A stretch of DNA of 64,000 nucleotides from the NCBI GenBank assembly GCA_017962375.1, contig JAGCVJ010000009.1, positions 62,001 to 126,000 of the forward strand, given 5' to 3'. Positions 24,872-32,869 of the stretch are shown here, piece after piece. Both the position numbers and the translations under genes were made by a program. The first letter of the stretch is position 1; each line of letters begins with the position of its first letter. Below the pieces are notes generated by a model. It was not told the DNA's origin and ran no database searches. It saw nothing but the letters and a program-made list of their open reading frames with translations. This DNA is from Bacteroidales bacterium (GTDB taxonomy: Bacteria > Bacteroidota > Bacteroidia > Bacteroidales > UBA932).

Positions 24872-25612
24872 ATGAAATTCCTGAAATCTTTTTCCTCCGC
24901 GACTTTAACAGCCGCTTTTGCCGTTATTGCGGCTATTTCTATATCATCCTGCAAATCAGGCAACAACTCCGCCCAAGCCAATCCTGAAAACAATGGCATC
25001 ACCTTCACGGAACACGAGCTTATGATCATAAACCAGTCCGATTCCGTGATGTATCTGACTGTTGTCACCGACAGGGCAGACAGCCTCATCCTGAGAAACA
25101 AGTCCAGAGATTTCACCGCTGAAGAACTGCAAAGCAAAGAGTTCCAGACTCTTGCCAAGAACCTCCTTGCCACCGTACAGGATCCAAGCCAGGATGGAGT
25201 GGGCATCGCCGCCCCTCAGGTTGGCCTCAACCTGAGGATGCTTGCTCTTATGCGCTATGACAAAGAAGACAAGCCTATCGAGCCTTACGCCAATGTCCAC
25301 ATTCTGGAATACAGCAAAACTGAAAAGACCGGTCCTGAGGGCTGCCTCTCCATTCCCAAATATCGCGGAGAAGTAAAAAGGGCAGACTCCATAATTGTCT
25401 CATATTACGACATTAACGCAAAAACTTACCGTACCGACACTATTGCCGGCTACACTGCCATCATCTTCCAGCACGAGACAGACCACCTGGAAGGCATCCT
25501 CTACACAGACCGCGCAGACACTGTCTATTTCAACCAGAAATGGGCAGATGAGCGCAAACTCTACGAGCAGCAAGGCGCCTACACCAAACCAGCCTGGTGG
25601 CCATACAAATAA
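24872..25612 (+). CDS. Exported peptide deformylase-like lipoprotein
   Basis: The 246-residue protein begins with a signal peptide and lipobox (ISISSCKSG, Cys about residue 27). It continues as a peptide deformylase with all three metal-site motifs: GVGIAAPQVG (about 109-118), EGCLSIP (about 149-155) with the metal cysteine, and QHETDHLEG (about 200-208) with both histidines and the catalytic glutamate. PDF normally removes N-formyl groups from nascent proteins in the cytoplasm; a lipid-anchored version outside it must have another substrate. About 70 residues between lipobox and catalytic core match no named domain. A broken paralogue lies at 27041-27423. Confidence 0.85.
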   Translation: MKFLKSFSSATLTAAFAVIAAISISSCKSGNNSAQANPENNGITFTEHELMIINQSDSVMYLTVVTDRADSLILRNKSRDFTAEELQSKEFQTLAKNLLATVQDPSQDGVGIAAPQVGLNLRMLALMRYDKEDKPIEPYANVHILEYSKTEKTGPEGCLSIPKYRGEVKRADSIIVSYYDINAKTYRTDTIAGYTAIIFQHETDHLEGILYTDRADTVYFNQKWADERKLYEQQGAYTKPAWWPYK

Positions 25613-25640
25613 GTCAATCTTGTTTTCTCTTTTCAGAGAT

Positions 25641-26213
25641 TTATTTGTTTTGTTCTGAGGAACTTTTAACTTTGCGGTTAGAAGGTTGGGATACAGTTCC
25701 GTTCGTGGCAGGTGTATTATCTGTTAAGTTCCCCGCCAGCAAAGTATTATGAGCAACAGATTGCTCTTTCTGCACTTCGGAAGCAGACCACACAACCTTC
25801 TTATCTTTTCCGTATCCTTTTCTGAAAATACCACCACTGTTCACTCTCCAGAATCCCTTATCTCCTATCAGTTCAATATATAACGTATTGTTATGTGAAT
25901 CTTGAAGCTGTAATAGATGAGTCCCGTTTCCAATGGTGTATTGCTTGCCTTCTAATATCTTATTGTAATTCCCAGCTACATATTCCACGAAGGCCTCTAT
26001 ACTATTAAATCCTGCCCTAGAAATTTGCCGGCCATGCCTGAGTTCTATGTGAATTCTACCGTATTTTGCGTTACCCAGTTCCAATTTAATAGGTGCCGGC
26101 ACAAGTCCTGTTTCAGGAGTTATGTGACCAAATACTGTTGTTTTATTGCTAGATAGGGTAAACAGTATTCCGTTTTCTTCAACAACAAAGCATTCACTGA
26201 TTTTCTTTTCCAT
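25641..26213 (-). CDS. Barnase/colicin-E5-like (PBECR-type) domain protein, tentative
   Basis: The 190-residue protein has a core (about residues 52-145) with a pattern seen, from memory, in the C-terminal putative nuclease domain of large Bacteroidota phage and mobile-element proteins: RIHIELRHGRQI, then GFNSIEAFVEYVAGNYNKI, then a strand with LYIELI, and FWRVNSGGIFRKGYGKDKKVVW. The last 45 residues are a disordered Ser/Thr/Asn tail. Such domains are predicted RNases in toxin-like proteins. Here it stands alone without a phage or toxin-delivery context. No immunity gene was recognised. Copy B of the shared promoter module lies 51 bases upstream. Confidence 0.45.
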   Translation of the reverse strand: MEKKISECFVVEENGILFTLSSNKTTVFGHITPETGLVPAPIKLELGNAKYGRIHIELRHGRQISRAGFNSIEAFVEYVAGNYNKILEGKQYTIGNGTHLLQLQDSHNNTLYIELIGDKGFWRVNSGGIFRKGYGKDKKVVWSASEVQKEQSVAHNTLLAGNLTDNTPATNGTVSQPSNRKVKSSSEQNK

Positions 26214-26238
26214 GAATCTCTCTTTTAGTTCAACCCAT

Positions 26239-26317
26239 CAAAGAAAACCCATCTTCCCCAAAAGCGAATGCCAAACGGTAAAATTGACTCTGTCCGCCCC
26301 TAAAGATTTTACTTTTA
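26239..26317 (-). promoter_or_regulatory. Shared upstream promoter module, copy B (barnase-like gene)
   Basis: The conserved block is 26265-26317, the closest relative of copy A. On the minus strand the core TACCG ends at 26276, 63 nt before ATG 26213. A -7-like box TTTCTTTG (one mismatch) lies at 26246-26239. Confidence 0.6.
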
Positions 26318-26424
26318 CGAAATGGAACAACAATCTAATCTGCAATTGTTCCTATTGAAATAATCCAGGATTATCATAAAAAACAGAGCGCCCTAGCCTA
26401 ATAACATCAACAATGATTTTGGTG

Positions 26425-26432
26425 TATCTTTG
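26425..26432 (+). promoter_or_regulatory. -7 box before the truncated ZIP gene (TATCTTTG)
   Basis: This exact TAnnTTTG match ends 9 bases before ATG 26442, the same close spacing as the intact ZIP gene at 35404. Confidence 0.55.
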
Positions 26433-26441
26433 CAATGATTT

Positions 26442-27046
26442 ATGAATGGAATCCTGACAGCTCTGCTTATACCTCTAGCCGGAACCGTAATCGGCGCCGC
26501 CTTTGTTTTCTTTCTGAAGAGGGAGATTTCTTCCTGGATGCAGAAACTCATGCTCGGTTTTGCTTCGGGAGTAATGGTTGCGGCTTCTGTCTGGAGCCTG
26601 CTGATTCCTAGCTTGGAACTTGGATCCGCTTCTGCAGGCGTATCGTTATCAGGCGTTTTTCCTGCTGTCATAGGCCTTCTTGCCGGCTTTGCCTTTCTGC
26701 TGCTGATAGACTATATAACTCCGCATCTTCATCCTGACGGCCAGGCCGAGGGTCCTAAAAGCCGGCTTTCTCATACATCCAAGCTCATGCTTGCTGTTAC
26801 TATCCACAACCTTCCGGAAGGCATGGCTGTAGGTGCAGCGCTCATTGCCGCAACAGCTTCAGTATCATCCGCTACGCCGGCATCTTCTGCTTCTGCTGTT
26901 TCTCTAGCTTCAGCCTTTGCAATCAGCATCGGCATTGCAATTCAGAATATCCCGGAAGGAGCCATCATCTCCGTTCCGATGAAGGCTGCCGGCAACTCCA
27001 GAGCCAAGTCTTTCCTGCTCGGCTGCCTGAGCGGCATTGTTGAACC
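26442..27046 (+). pseudogene. ZIP family metal transporter, 3'-truncated and fused to a deformylase fragment
   Basis: About 200 residues align with the intact ZIP protein at 35404: the N-terminal membrane segment, a metal-binding HNLPEGM motif in helix IV, and IQNIPEGAIISVPMKA in helix V, up to GCLSG and VEP. After that the reading frame continues only 9 codons and stops at 27074. The last part of the transporter (about 55 residues) is replaced by the 3' part of a deformylase gene. Loss of the final helices should abolish transport. The break lies in TTGAACCT (27040-27047), shared by both genes. Confidence 0.85.
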
Positions 27047-27423
27047 TCAGGATGATTGCTGTAATGCGCTATGACAAAGACAACAAGCCCATTGAACCTT
27101 ACGCCAACGTCCACATCACATACTTGAGCCAGAACATCAAGTCCGGCCCGGAAGGCTGCCTTTCCGTTCCTAACTACAGAGGCATCGTTCCCCGTTCTGA
27201 CAGCATCATTGTCTCTTACTACGACATCAACTCCAACGCTCAGAAAACCGACACGATAGGGGGCTACACCGCCATCATCTTCCAGCACGAGACAGACCAT
27301 CTGGAAGGCATTCTTTACATAGACCGCGCAGACTCCGTATTCTTCAACCAGGCTTGGGCAGACGAGCGCAAACTCTTCGAGCAGCAAGGGGCCTACACCA
27401 AACCTTCCTGGTGGCCGTATTAG
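27041..27423 (+). pseudogene. Peptide deformylase 3' fragment (paralogue of 24872-25612)
   Basis: From LNLRMIAVMRYDKDNKPIEP onward the protein matches residues 117-246 of the lipoprotein deformylase upstream. It includes EGCLSVP, QHETDHLEG and the shared C-terminal end QQGAYTKPSWWPY. The signal peptide, linker and first active-site motif (GxGxAAxQ) are missing, so it cannot be a working enzyme. It is out of frame with the ZIP fragment it is joined to. Confidence 0.85.
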
Positions 27424-27435
27424 GAAAACAAATCT

Positions 27436-27484
27436 GTTTATCGCGATAAACAAAAATCGCTAAAATTTGTTTATTACGATAAAC
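27436..27484 (+). promoter_or_regulatory. Twin palindromic operator before the DUF4143 ATPase gene
   Basis: GTTTATCGCGATAAAC (27436-27451) is a perfect 16-bp palindrome. GTTTATTACGATAAAC (27469-27484) is an imperfect second copy, 33 bp later, about three helical turns. The second copy lies between the -33 and -7 elements of the promoter, where a bound repressor would block RNA polymerase. Confidence 0.7.
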
Positions 27485-27497
27485 AAGTGTACATTTG
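27466..27497 (+). promoter_or_regulatory. Promoter of the DUF4143 ATPase gene (TTTG, 20 nt, TACATTTG)
   Basis: TTTG at 27466-27469 and TACATTTG at 27490-27497 are separated by 20 bases, matching the Bacteroidota -33/-7 consensus. ATG 27514 lies 16 bases after the box. Confidence 0.75.
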
Positions 27498-27513
27498 CCC
27501 AAAACAATAGGCT

Positions 27514-28725
27514 ATGGATTTACTGTTTGAGCGGCATTCTGAATATCTTTCTGGTGTTCCTACAGCTTTTGAGCGGGAACTTATGTTTAAAATCGATTGG
27601 GAGTCAAGGCTGGTCCTGATCAGAGGACCTAAAGGTGTTGGCAAGTCTACTTTGATGCAGCAGTATATTCTTAAGCATTATGGTATTTCTGACAGGCATG
27701 TGCTATACTGTTCTGCAGACTCTTCATATTTTGCTTCGCACACGTTGCTTGACACTGCTGCAGCATTTGTCCGCCAGGGTGGCAAGCATCTGTTCATTGA
27801 TGAGATTCATAAATATGAGGGTTGGAGCCGGGAGATTAAAGAGATTTACGATTTATATCGCGATCTTAAAGTGGTTTTGAGCGGCTCGTCCTTGCTTCAG
27901 TTGAATGACGGGCAGGCAGATCTTTCCAGACGTCAGGATATATATGATATGTCCGGCCTTTCTTTCCGAGAGTATTTGTGGTTCAGAACCGGTAAGAAAA
28001 TTGAACCGGTACGATTGGATCAGCTGTTAGAAAAGGCTTCTGGATATTGTTTGGAAATCAGGTCTTTATATCGTCCTCTGGAGTTTTTTGAAGATTATTT
28101 GCGATTTGGCTATTATCCGTATTCTTTTGAAAAAAAGAATACTTATAAAACACTGGTAGAGAGCGTTGCCAACTATATCATCGAGGTAGAACTGACGAAG
28201 TTTCGCGGTGTAAACATGGTCAACACAAGGAAAATCAAAGCTCTGCTGAATGTGATTTCTGAAATGTTGCCTTATCAAGTTGATTTGTCAAAGCTTTCTT
28301 CCAGTGTCAGCATAGACCGTGTTACCTTAGTCCGGTATCTGAGATTTATGGATGAAGCAAAGCTTATCAGGAATCTTTTTACTGAGATTGATATGATTAC
28401 AGATTTACAGAAACCTGACAAGATACTTCTGGATAATACTAACCTTAGCTATGCTTTTGCTATAAAGGAGCCTGAAAGAGGTACTTTGAGGGAGACATTT
28501 TTCTGCAACCAACTTTCCTCAGCTGGGCATATTGTAGAATATGGCGGGCTTCAAACAGGAGACTACCGTATAGACAAAAGCATTGTAATTGAAGTAGGAG
28601 GGGCAGGTAAAGATTTTTCTCAGATTAATTCCAAAGATATTGCCAATGCAGCATTGGCATTGGATGACATAGATATGGCTTCAGGCAAGAAGATCCCATT
28701 GTGGGCTTTCGGATTTCTCTATTAG
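27514..28725 (+). CDS. AAA ATPase with DUF4143 domain
   Basis: The 403-residue protein has an N-terminal AAA_14 domain: Walker A RGPKGVGKSTLMQQ (about residues 35-48), Walker B KHLFIDEIHKYEGW (about 87-100), and sensor motif VVLSGSSLLQL (about 117-127). A C-terminal DUF4143 domain with a PD-(D/E)XK-like fold follows (about 205-370, with DKSIVIEVGGAGKDFSQI). These proteins are common in Bacteroidota accessory genomes; their role is poorly known. It has its own promoter with a twin operator, which suggests repression by an unlinked regulator or by itself. Confidence 0.88.
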   Translation: MDLLFERHSEYLSGVPTAFERELMFKIDWESRLVLIRGPKGVGKSTLMQQYILKHYGISDRHVLYCSADSSYFASHTLLDTAAAFVRQGGKHLFIDEIHKYEGWSREIKEIYDLYRDLKVVLSGSSLLQLNDGQADLSRRQDIYDMSGLSFREYLWFRTGKKIEPVRLDQLLEKASGYCLEIRSLYRPLEFFEDYLRFGYYPYSFEKKNTYKTLVESVANYIIEVELTKFRGVNMVNTRKIKALLNVISEMLPYQVDLSKLSSSVSIDRVTLVRYLRFMDEAKLIRNLFTEIDMITDLQKPDKILLDNTNLSYAFAIKEPERGTLRETFFCNQLSSAGHIVEYGGLQTGDYRIDKSIVIEVGGAGKDFSQINSKDIANAALALDDIDMASGKKIPLWAFGFLY

Positions 28726-28750
28726 ACAGGTATTTATCTAATGCACTGCG

Positions 28751-29848
28751 ATGAACCCTGTAGTTATTCGTCTTCTCAACCAGCAGCTTGCAGCACCTCA
28801 GTTCACCGATCCGGCTGAGGTTGTACGCCATTTGTGCGCCATTCAGGCACAGGAATACCGCATGATGCGCTGGGCTGTGGCCATGCGCACCAAGAAGCCT
28901 TCCGCCAAGGCATTCAAGGATGCATTTGACAGCGGAAGCATCATCCGCCTTCACCTTATGAGGGGTACCTGGCAGCTGGTGAGCGCACAAGATTACTGGT
29001 GGATGCTGGACCTTTGCGCTCCCAAAGCCATCGCCGTCACTAAAGGCTGGATGGCCAGCAACAAGATCTCCATCCCGGCTAAAGAACAGGCAAAAATCAG
29101 AGATATTCTCTCAAGAACAGCATCTGACAGAGGAAGCGCAACCAAAGAAGATTTCAAACAGGCTCTGAAAGAGAAAGATATAACTATGGATGACCACAGG
29201 CTGTCCTACCACATCCGTATGGCCGAGTTTACCGGCACTCTCTGCAGCGGAGACCTCCTTCCCATGAAGGCCACATACGCTCTGGCATCAAATAAAGTAG
29301 GCCCACACCCTGGCAAAACCGACAGGGACGAGGCTCTTATGAACTTCACCCGCAAGTACTTCCAGAGCCGCCAGCCTGCCACTCTCGAGGACTTTGTCTG
29401 GTGGTCCGGCCTTAATGTCAGCGATTGCAGAAGGGGCATTGAACTCCTTAGCACTTCAATTCATAAAGAGCATATTAATGGCCGTGATTTCTACCTTACC
29501 GAAAACTGCCGCACTCGAGGCTTCCGCCAAGGCAAATATCTTCTGATTCCTCCATACGATGAATATCTGATTGGCTACAAGAGCAGAGACATAGTCCTGC
29601 CCCAGGAACATCGCCACAAGGCCCACAACAACAGCGGCATCTTCCAGCCCGTCATCGCCCACGACGGCATCATCTGTGGCAACTGGGCTCCGTTCAAACA
29701 AGAACTTCAGGCGGAATTCTTCATCCCGTCCACACCCGTAGCCAAGCATAGCAGCTCCACAAAATCCTATCCTGAGCCACTCCAGCACGCCTGGCAGGTT
29801 TACAACCGCTTATTTTCTTGCCCTGGTAATTTCAACCTGAAGTCCTAG
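28751..29848 (+). CDS. Winged-helix DNA-binding protein, AlkZ/YcaQ-like
   Basis: The 365-residue protein is of the HTH_42 family (three tandem winged helices). This family includes AlkZ and YcaQ glycosylases, which unhook interstrand crosslinks or remove bulky bases. The catalytic QxQ motif is present in CAIQAQEYRMMRWA (about residues 32-45). Other family residues are seen in LHLMRGTWQLV (about 68-78) and RLSYHIRMAEFTG. Substrate cannot be inferred. It is 25 bases downstream of the ATPase gene and overlaps the convergent antitoxin gene by 39 bases at its 3' end. Confidence 0.82.
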   Translation: MNPVVIRLLNQQLAAPQFTDPAEVVRHLCAIQAQEYRMMRWAVAMRTKKPSAKAFKDAFDSGSIIRLHLMRGTWQLVSAQDYWWMLDLCAPKAIAVTKGWMASNKISIPAKEQAKIRDILSRTASDRGSATKEDFKQALKEKDITMDDHRLSYHIRMAEFTGTLCSGDLLPMKATYALASNKVGPHPGKTDRDEALMNFTRKYFQSRQPATLEDFVWWSGLNVSDCRRGIELLSTSIHKEHINGRDFYLTENCRTRGFRQGKYLLIPPYDEYLIGYKSRDIVLPQEHRHKAHNNSGIFQPVIAHDGIICGNWAPFKQELQAEFFIPSTPVAKHSSSTKSYPEPLQHAWQVYNRLFSCPGNFNLKS

Positions 29849-30121
29849 TGCATTGATTATGCGGTAGAAAGTTCCGACACTTGGGACCATCACTCCGTTT
29901 TCAATCTTTGAAATGTAGCTTTTGGTGCTTCCTATTCTTGATGCCAATTCATTTTGAGTCACACTCTCTCCTACACGAGCATCCTTAAGAATCTGTCCTG
30001 AATAAAAAGCATAAGCTTCTTCTTCTGCCTTGATTCTCTCTTTACTTCCCGGAGTGCCGAATTCTGTATCTAGAACAATATCGTAATCTCTTATTTTATT
30101 GTCATTTACATGTTCTTTCAT
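29810..30121 (-). CDS. XRE-family antitoxin (HigA-like), toxin partner broken
   Basis: The 103-residue protein has a C-terminal helix-turn-helix (ELASRIGSTKSYISKIENG, about residues 58-76). Its N-terminal half, with a DTEFGTPGS segment, is typical of antitoxins partnered with RelE/HigB-type toxins in Bacteroidota. The upstream toxin reading frame ends 20 bases inside this gene, the usual coupled arrangement, but that toxin is damaged. The antitoxin may still regulate its own promoter or neutralise related toxins elsewhere. Confidence 0.82.
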   Translation of the reverse strand: MKEHVNDNKIRDYDIVLDTEFGTPGSKERIKAEEEAYAFYSGQILKDARVGESVTQNELASRIGSTKSYISKIENGVMVPSVGTFYRIINALGLQVEITRARK

Positions 30122-30284
30122 AGTATGCTTTCTTTATTAGTTTTGCTTTGTCAATCTCATTTTGGGGTGTTTGTTGAGTCTTTTTCTTAAAACCGTTAAA
30201 CAGTACAACAACATTGTCTGAGTCAAAAATGAAGAAAGTCCTGAATATGTTCCCTTCATATTCTGTTCTAAGTTCATAAAAGCC
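30102..30284 (-). pseudogene. RelE/HigB-type toxin, C-terminal fragment
   Basis: On the minus strand, codons after a TGA at 30287-30285 read GFYELRTEYEGNIFRTFFIF, then VVVLFNGFKKKTQQTPQNEI and a Lys-rich tail with YYERTCK before the stop at 30102. This is the second half of a RelE/HigB mRNA interferase. The in-frame stop and lack of any recognisable N-terminal half show it is broken. A different frame stays open from 30442 (Lys/Gln-rich, about 60 residues) but does not look like toxin. Confidence 0.8.
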
Positions 30285-30464
30285 TCAAAGTATCCTCCGT
30301 ATGTCAAGATTCGTCTTGTCGATTGCAAAGGTAATAAAGGTTGCATTATTATGCAACTTGTCGCTGCTTTTTTATTCTGTTTTCTTTGCTGTTTTTTTGT
30401 TTGATTTTTCTTTCCCTTTTTATCGTTCTTCTCCTTCATCATTCTTTCTGATATTTCAATGATT

Positions 30465-30551
30465 CAAAGGAAAAGGATTCCGCAGATAAGCGGTTGCAAG
30501 ACTGTAAAATTTACCCGACAGAGTTAAAAATTTTGTGGTTAACGTTTTTGA
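30465..30551 (-). promoter_or_regulatory. Shared upstream promoter module, copy E (broken toxin-antitoxin locus)
   Basis: The minus-strand segment 30551-30502 includes AACGTTAACCACAAAATTTT and GGGTAAATTTTACAG, weaker but collinear with the other copies. The core ends at 30502, 63 nt before ATG 30439. A -7-like box TTCCTTTG (one mismatch) lies at 30472-30465, the same 30-nt offset as copies A and B. Confidence 0.5.
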
Positions 30552-30570
30552 TCAACGTAAAATAACAATC

Positions 30571-31077
30571 TCAGCGACTATACTTTGCCTTGATTTCCTG
30601 ACTGAAATACTTGTTTCTGGCCTTTCTCTCGGCTTGTTCTTTCCGGCTCTTCTCCCTTAACTGTCTGGCCAAGGCAATCCTCTCCCGATATTCCTTTCCA
30701 CCGGACACAATCTCATCCTTAACCCTCAAAACAGTTTCCTCAAACACTGCTTTCTTCAGCTGGCACTCCCACACGACCACCACCTTCCACCCAAGCGCTT
30801 CCAGCCTCCTCCACACTGCAGAATCCCTAACCTTGTTCCTCTCCACCTTGGAAACCCAGAACTCCACATTGGTTTTTGGCACCGTGTACAGGCTGCACCC
30901 CTGGTGCCCGTGCCAGAAGCATCCGTGCACAAAAACCACTGTCCTGTACCGCCCAAACACTATATCCGGCTTACCTGGCAAGCGAGGATCATTCACTCTG
31001 TACCTGAACCCCAGATGCCACAGCGCTCTCCTCAGCCGTATTTCCGGTTTTGTCCCCGATGAGTGTATCCGCGACAT
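30571..31077 (-). CDS. vsr: Very short patch repair endonuclease Vsr
   Basis: From ATG 31077 the protein is 168 residues; a TTG at 31104 would add nine. The Vsr signature is complete: MSRIHSSGTKPEIRLRRALW at the start, PGKPDIVF with the catalytic Asp, FVHGCFWHGHQGC with metal ligands and active-site histidines, and VVWEC with the last zinc cysteine. Vsr nicks beside T:G mismatches made when 5-methylcytosine deaminates, and so protects sites methylated by the linked C5 methyltransferase. It lies at the end of the restriction operon. Its composition is more GC-rich than the restriction genes, so it may have joined separately. Confidence 0.92.
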   Translation of the reverse strand: MSRIHSSGTKPEIRLRRALWHLGFRYRVNDPRLPGKPDIVFGRYRTVVFVHGCFWHGHQGCSLYTVPKTNVEFWVSKVERNKVRDSAVWRRLEALGWKVVVVWECQLKKAVFEETVLRVKDEIVSGGKEYRERIALARQLREKSRKEQAERKARNKYFSQEIKAKYSR

Positions 31078-31130
31078 TCTGAAGTGTATATTCGTATTGG
31101 CCAAGGTAACAATTATAGCTAGTAAAGGAA

Positions 31131-31784
31131 TTACATTATCATCCCTTTTATCTGTTCGGAAATAGTGTTATAGTCTATAAGGCAAAGGTCTGTCTCCATT
31201 ATAGTTAGTTCTTGAGCTGGCTTATGCCAAAGAGTATGAAAAGGAAGATATTTAGAAGGTACTGTTAAGATATTATCTATTATAAAATAAGTATTATCTT
31301 TGGTAGAGATACCAAGAAGAATGGAATCAGTTTCAACTATCTTTTTGAACTTTTGGTCTCGCAGATGACACTTATGTGTTTTTTTCCAGAACCCTTTATG
31401 ATCATTCACTAGCTCAAGTCTCCTTTTTTTACCATTGTAAGAAACCAGACAGTCGCTATCAGTAGAAACAATAGTATTGGGAAGAATTTCTCGATTCTTA
31501 TCTGTTCCAGATCCTACAATATCGAGCCCTACAATTTTTAACTTGTGCATAAGATAATCCTCATATAGCCAAGAGGCAACTAAGTCTTGACCATAAAGAA
31601 TAGGCAATCTGTTGTCTCGATTATGGTAACAAGAAATCAAATTGTCATATGTTGAAGGGAACTTATTATGAAGTTCATCAATATCTCCACGAAGGATGCA
31701 AATGCTTGATTCTGGGTAGTTCAACTTTTTTGCAACAGTTGATAAGTCCCCCAAAATTGTGGATAGTTGTAGAAATGCTCCCAT
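31131..31784 (-). CDS. Restriction-operon protein of unknown family, probable endonuclease component
   Basis: The 217-residue protein was not recognised. It contains a charged stretch LELVNDHKGFWKKTHKC followed by HLRDQKFKKI (about residues 122-148) that could be a nuclease active site, with predicted beta strands around it. It starts 3 bases after the 281-residue gene and precedes vsr in the same direction. Position between controller, second restriction gene and vsr suggests it is a subunit or domain of the cognate endonuclease. An unrelated defence role is possible. Strongly AT-rich. Confidence 0.5.
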   Translation of the reverse strand: MGAFLQLSTILGDLSTVAKKLNYPESSICILRGDIDELHNKFPSTYDNLISCYHNRDNRLPILYGQDLVASWLYEDYLMHKLKIVGLDIVGSGTDKNREILPNTIVSTDSDCLVSYNGKKRRLELVNDHKGFWKKTHKCHLRDQKFKKIVETDSILLGISTKDNTYFIIDNILTVPSKYLPFHTLWHKPAQELTIMETDLCLIDYNTISEQIKGMIM

Positions 31785-31787
31785 GTG

Positions 31788-32633
31788 TTATATACCATTA
31801 GGGAGGATTTCGACTATTTTGTCAAGATTATGATGAAACTGGATTTGTTCTTGATGCCATTGAACAAAACCAAAAGGAAGTTGGATAGTTGTTCCTCCTT
31901 GGCGGTTGCCATAAAAAACCTTATCTGAAGACAAGTCAACAGCATAGACTATATCGTTAATCGGATAGATTGTATCAAAACTATCTTCACCTAGAAGGTT
32001 AATATACCATACATAATCCGCCCAATCTCCTTTATTAGCAGCTAATCCTTTAGAGAAACAGAAATCTGCAATAAGGCCTTTATTCTCATTAAACCATGAA
32101 ATCAATGCATCAGCCATATTTGAATTGTATCGTCTTAAAAGAGTTTCTGTAAGGCGGTGCCGTTTTTTTACATAACGTAATGCATGTGTACTAAGATCTC
32201 CTGTAATAGTAGGGTCTTCTAAAATCTTATCTGTTTGAGTATGACCAAAAAAGAAAAGATATAAAGCCTCTTTGACATCTTTAGGTATTATCTTCTTGAA
32301 ATGTAGCTCAAAGCCAGCAATGAATCTATCTACTCCTATTAGGTAGACTTGCCCTCCACTGCTTTTCTTAATAGAAATATTAATGTTCTTTCCATCTTCC
32401 AGCACGAGCCTGAGATCCGTTTTAGACTTTGTAAGGTCCCCTAAAATACTAGAGACATTTTTTTCACATATGCCTCCGACTGTGGCTTGGACAATTCTTG
32501 GAACTCCTAACCTTTCTTCAATGTGTCTCCTAAAGTCATCATGTTGAAAAAACTGTTCAACATCTTCCTCATTTTCGTGTCCTGAGACTTTGGCATGTCT
32601 CCAACCTTCAGAACGATTTCTGTATGTACTCAT
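31788..32633 (-). CDS. Putative type II restriction endonuclease (PD-(D/E)XK-like)
   Basis: The 281-residue protein has a likely PD-(D/E)XK core: KSKTDLRLVLEDGKNINISI then KKSSGGQVYLIGVDRF (about residues 69-104), with the Asp in KTDL and Lys in SIKKS positioned as in this superfamily. The C-terminal half contains strand-rich segments without known motifs. It follows the controller gene by 3 bases and is divergent from the C5 methyltransferase, which is the classic place for the restriction subunit. Recognition sequence cannot be read. AT-rich compared with core genes. Confidence 0.65.
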   Translation of the reverse strand: MSTYRNRSEGWRHAKVSGHENEEDVEQFFQHDDFRRHIEERLGVPRIVQATVGGICEKNVSSILGDLTKSKTDLRLVLEDGKNINISIKKSSGGQVYLIGVDRFIAGFELHFKKIIPKDVKEALYLFFFGHTQTDKILEDPTITGDLSTHALRYVKKRHRLTETLLRRYNSNMADALISWFNENKGLIADFCFSKGLAANKGDWADYVWYINLLGEDSFDTIYPINDIVYAVDLSSDKVFYGNRQGGTTIQLPFGFVQWHQEQIQFHHNLDKIVEILPNGI

Positions 32634-32636
32634 ATG

Positions 32637-32864
32637 TTATTCGAAGAAATATGACATATCCTTTCCATAGCGCTTTGCAAGCGCATGTAGCATTATTGCA
32701 GAAATATTTATTTCCGCATTCTCAATTTTAGATAAATGGCTTTGAGATATTATTCCCTCTTTTTGAAGCAAAACTTGAGTAATACCTAGTTGTGTGCGAA
32801 CTAGGTATAATTTATGGGCAATCTTTTGCCTCTCTTTAGATTTAGAATCGAAATGTGCTCTCAC
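32637..32864 (-). CDS. Restriction-modification controller (C) protein, XRE type
   Basis: The 75-residue protein is essentially one helix-turn-helix domain: AHKLYLVRTQLGITQVLLQK, then SQSHLSKIENAEINIS and a final hydrophobic helix. Size and context match C proteins, which bind an inverted repeat and time restriction after methylation. It begins with GTG at 32864, 5 bases after a minus-strand -7 box, so its message should be leaderless, as is common for C genes. A perfect inverted repeat lies just upstream at 32891-32911. Confidence 0.85.
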   Translation of the reverse strand: MRAHFDSKSKERQKIAHKLYLVRTQLGITQVLLQKEGIISQSHLSKIENAEINISAIMLHALAKRYGKDMSYFFE

Positions 32865-32869
32865 CTTGA

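Noticed and set aside
30137-30442. 101-codon minus-strand frame upstream of the antitoxin, considered as the toxin itself
   Set aside because: The toxin-like residues are in another frame (30284-30102). This frame is Lys/Gln-rich low-complexity sequence and does not contain the toxin motifs.
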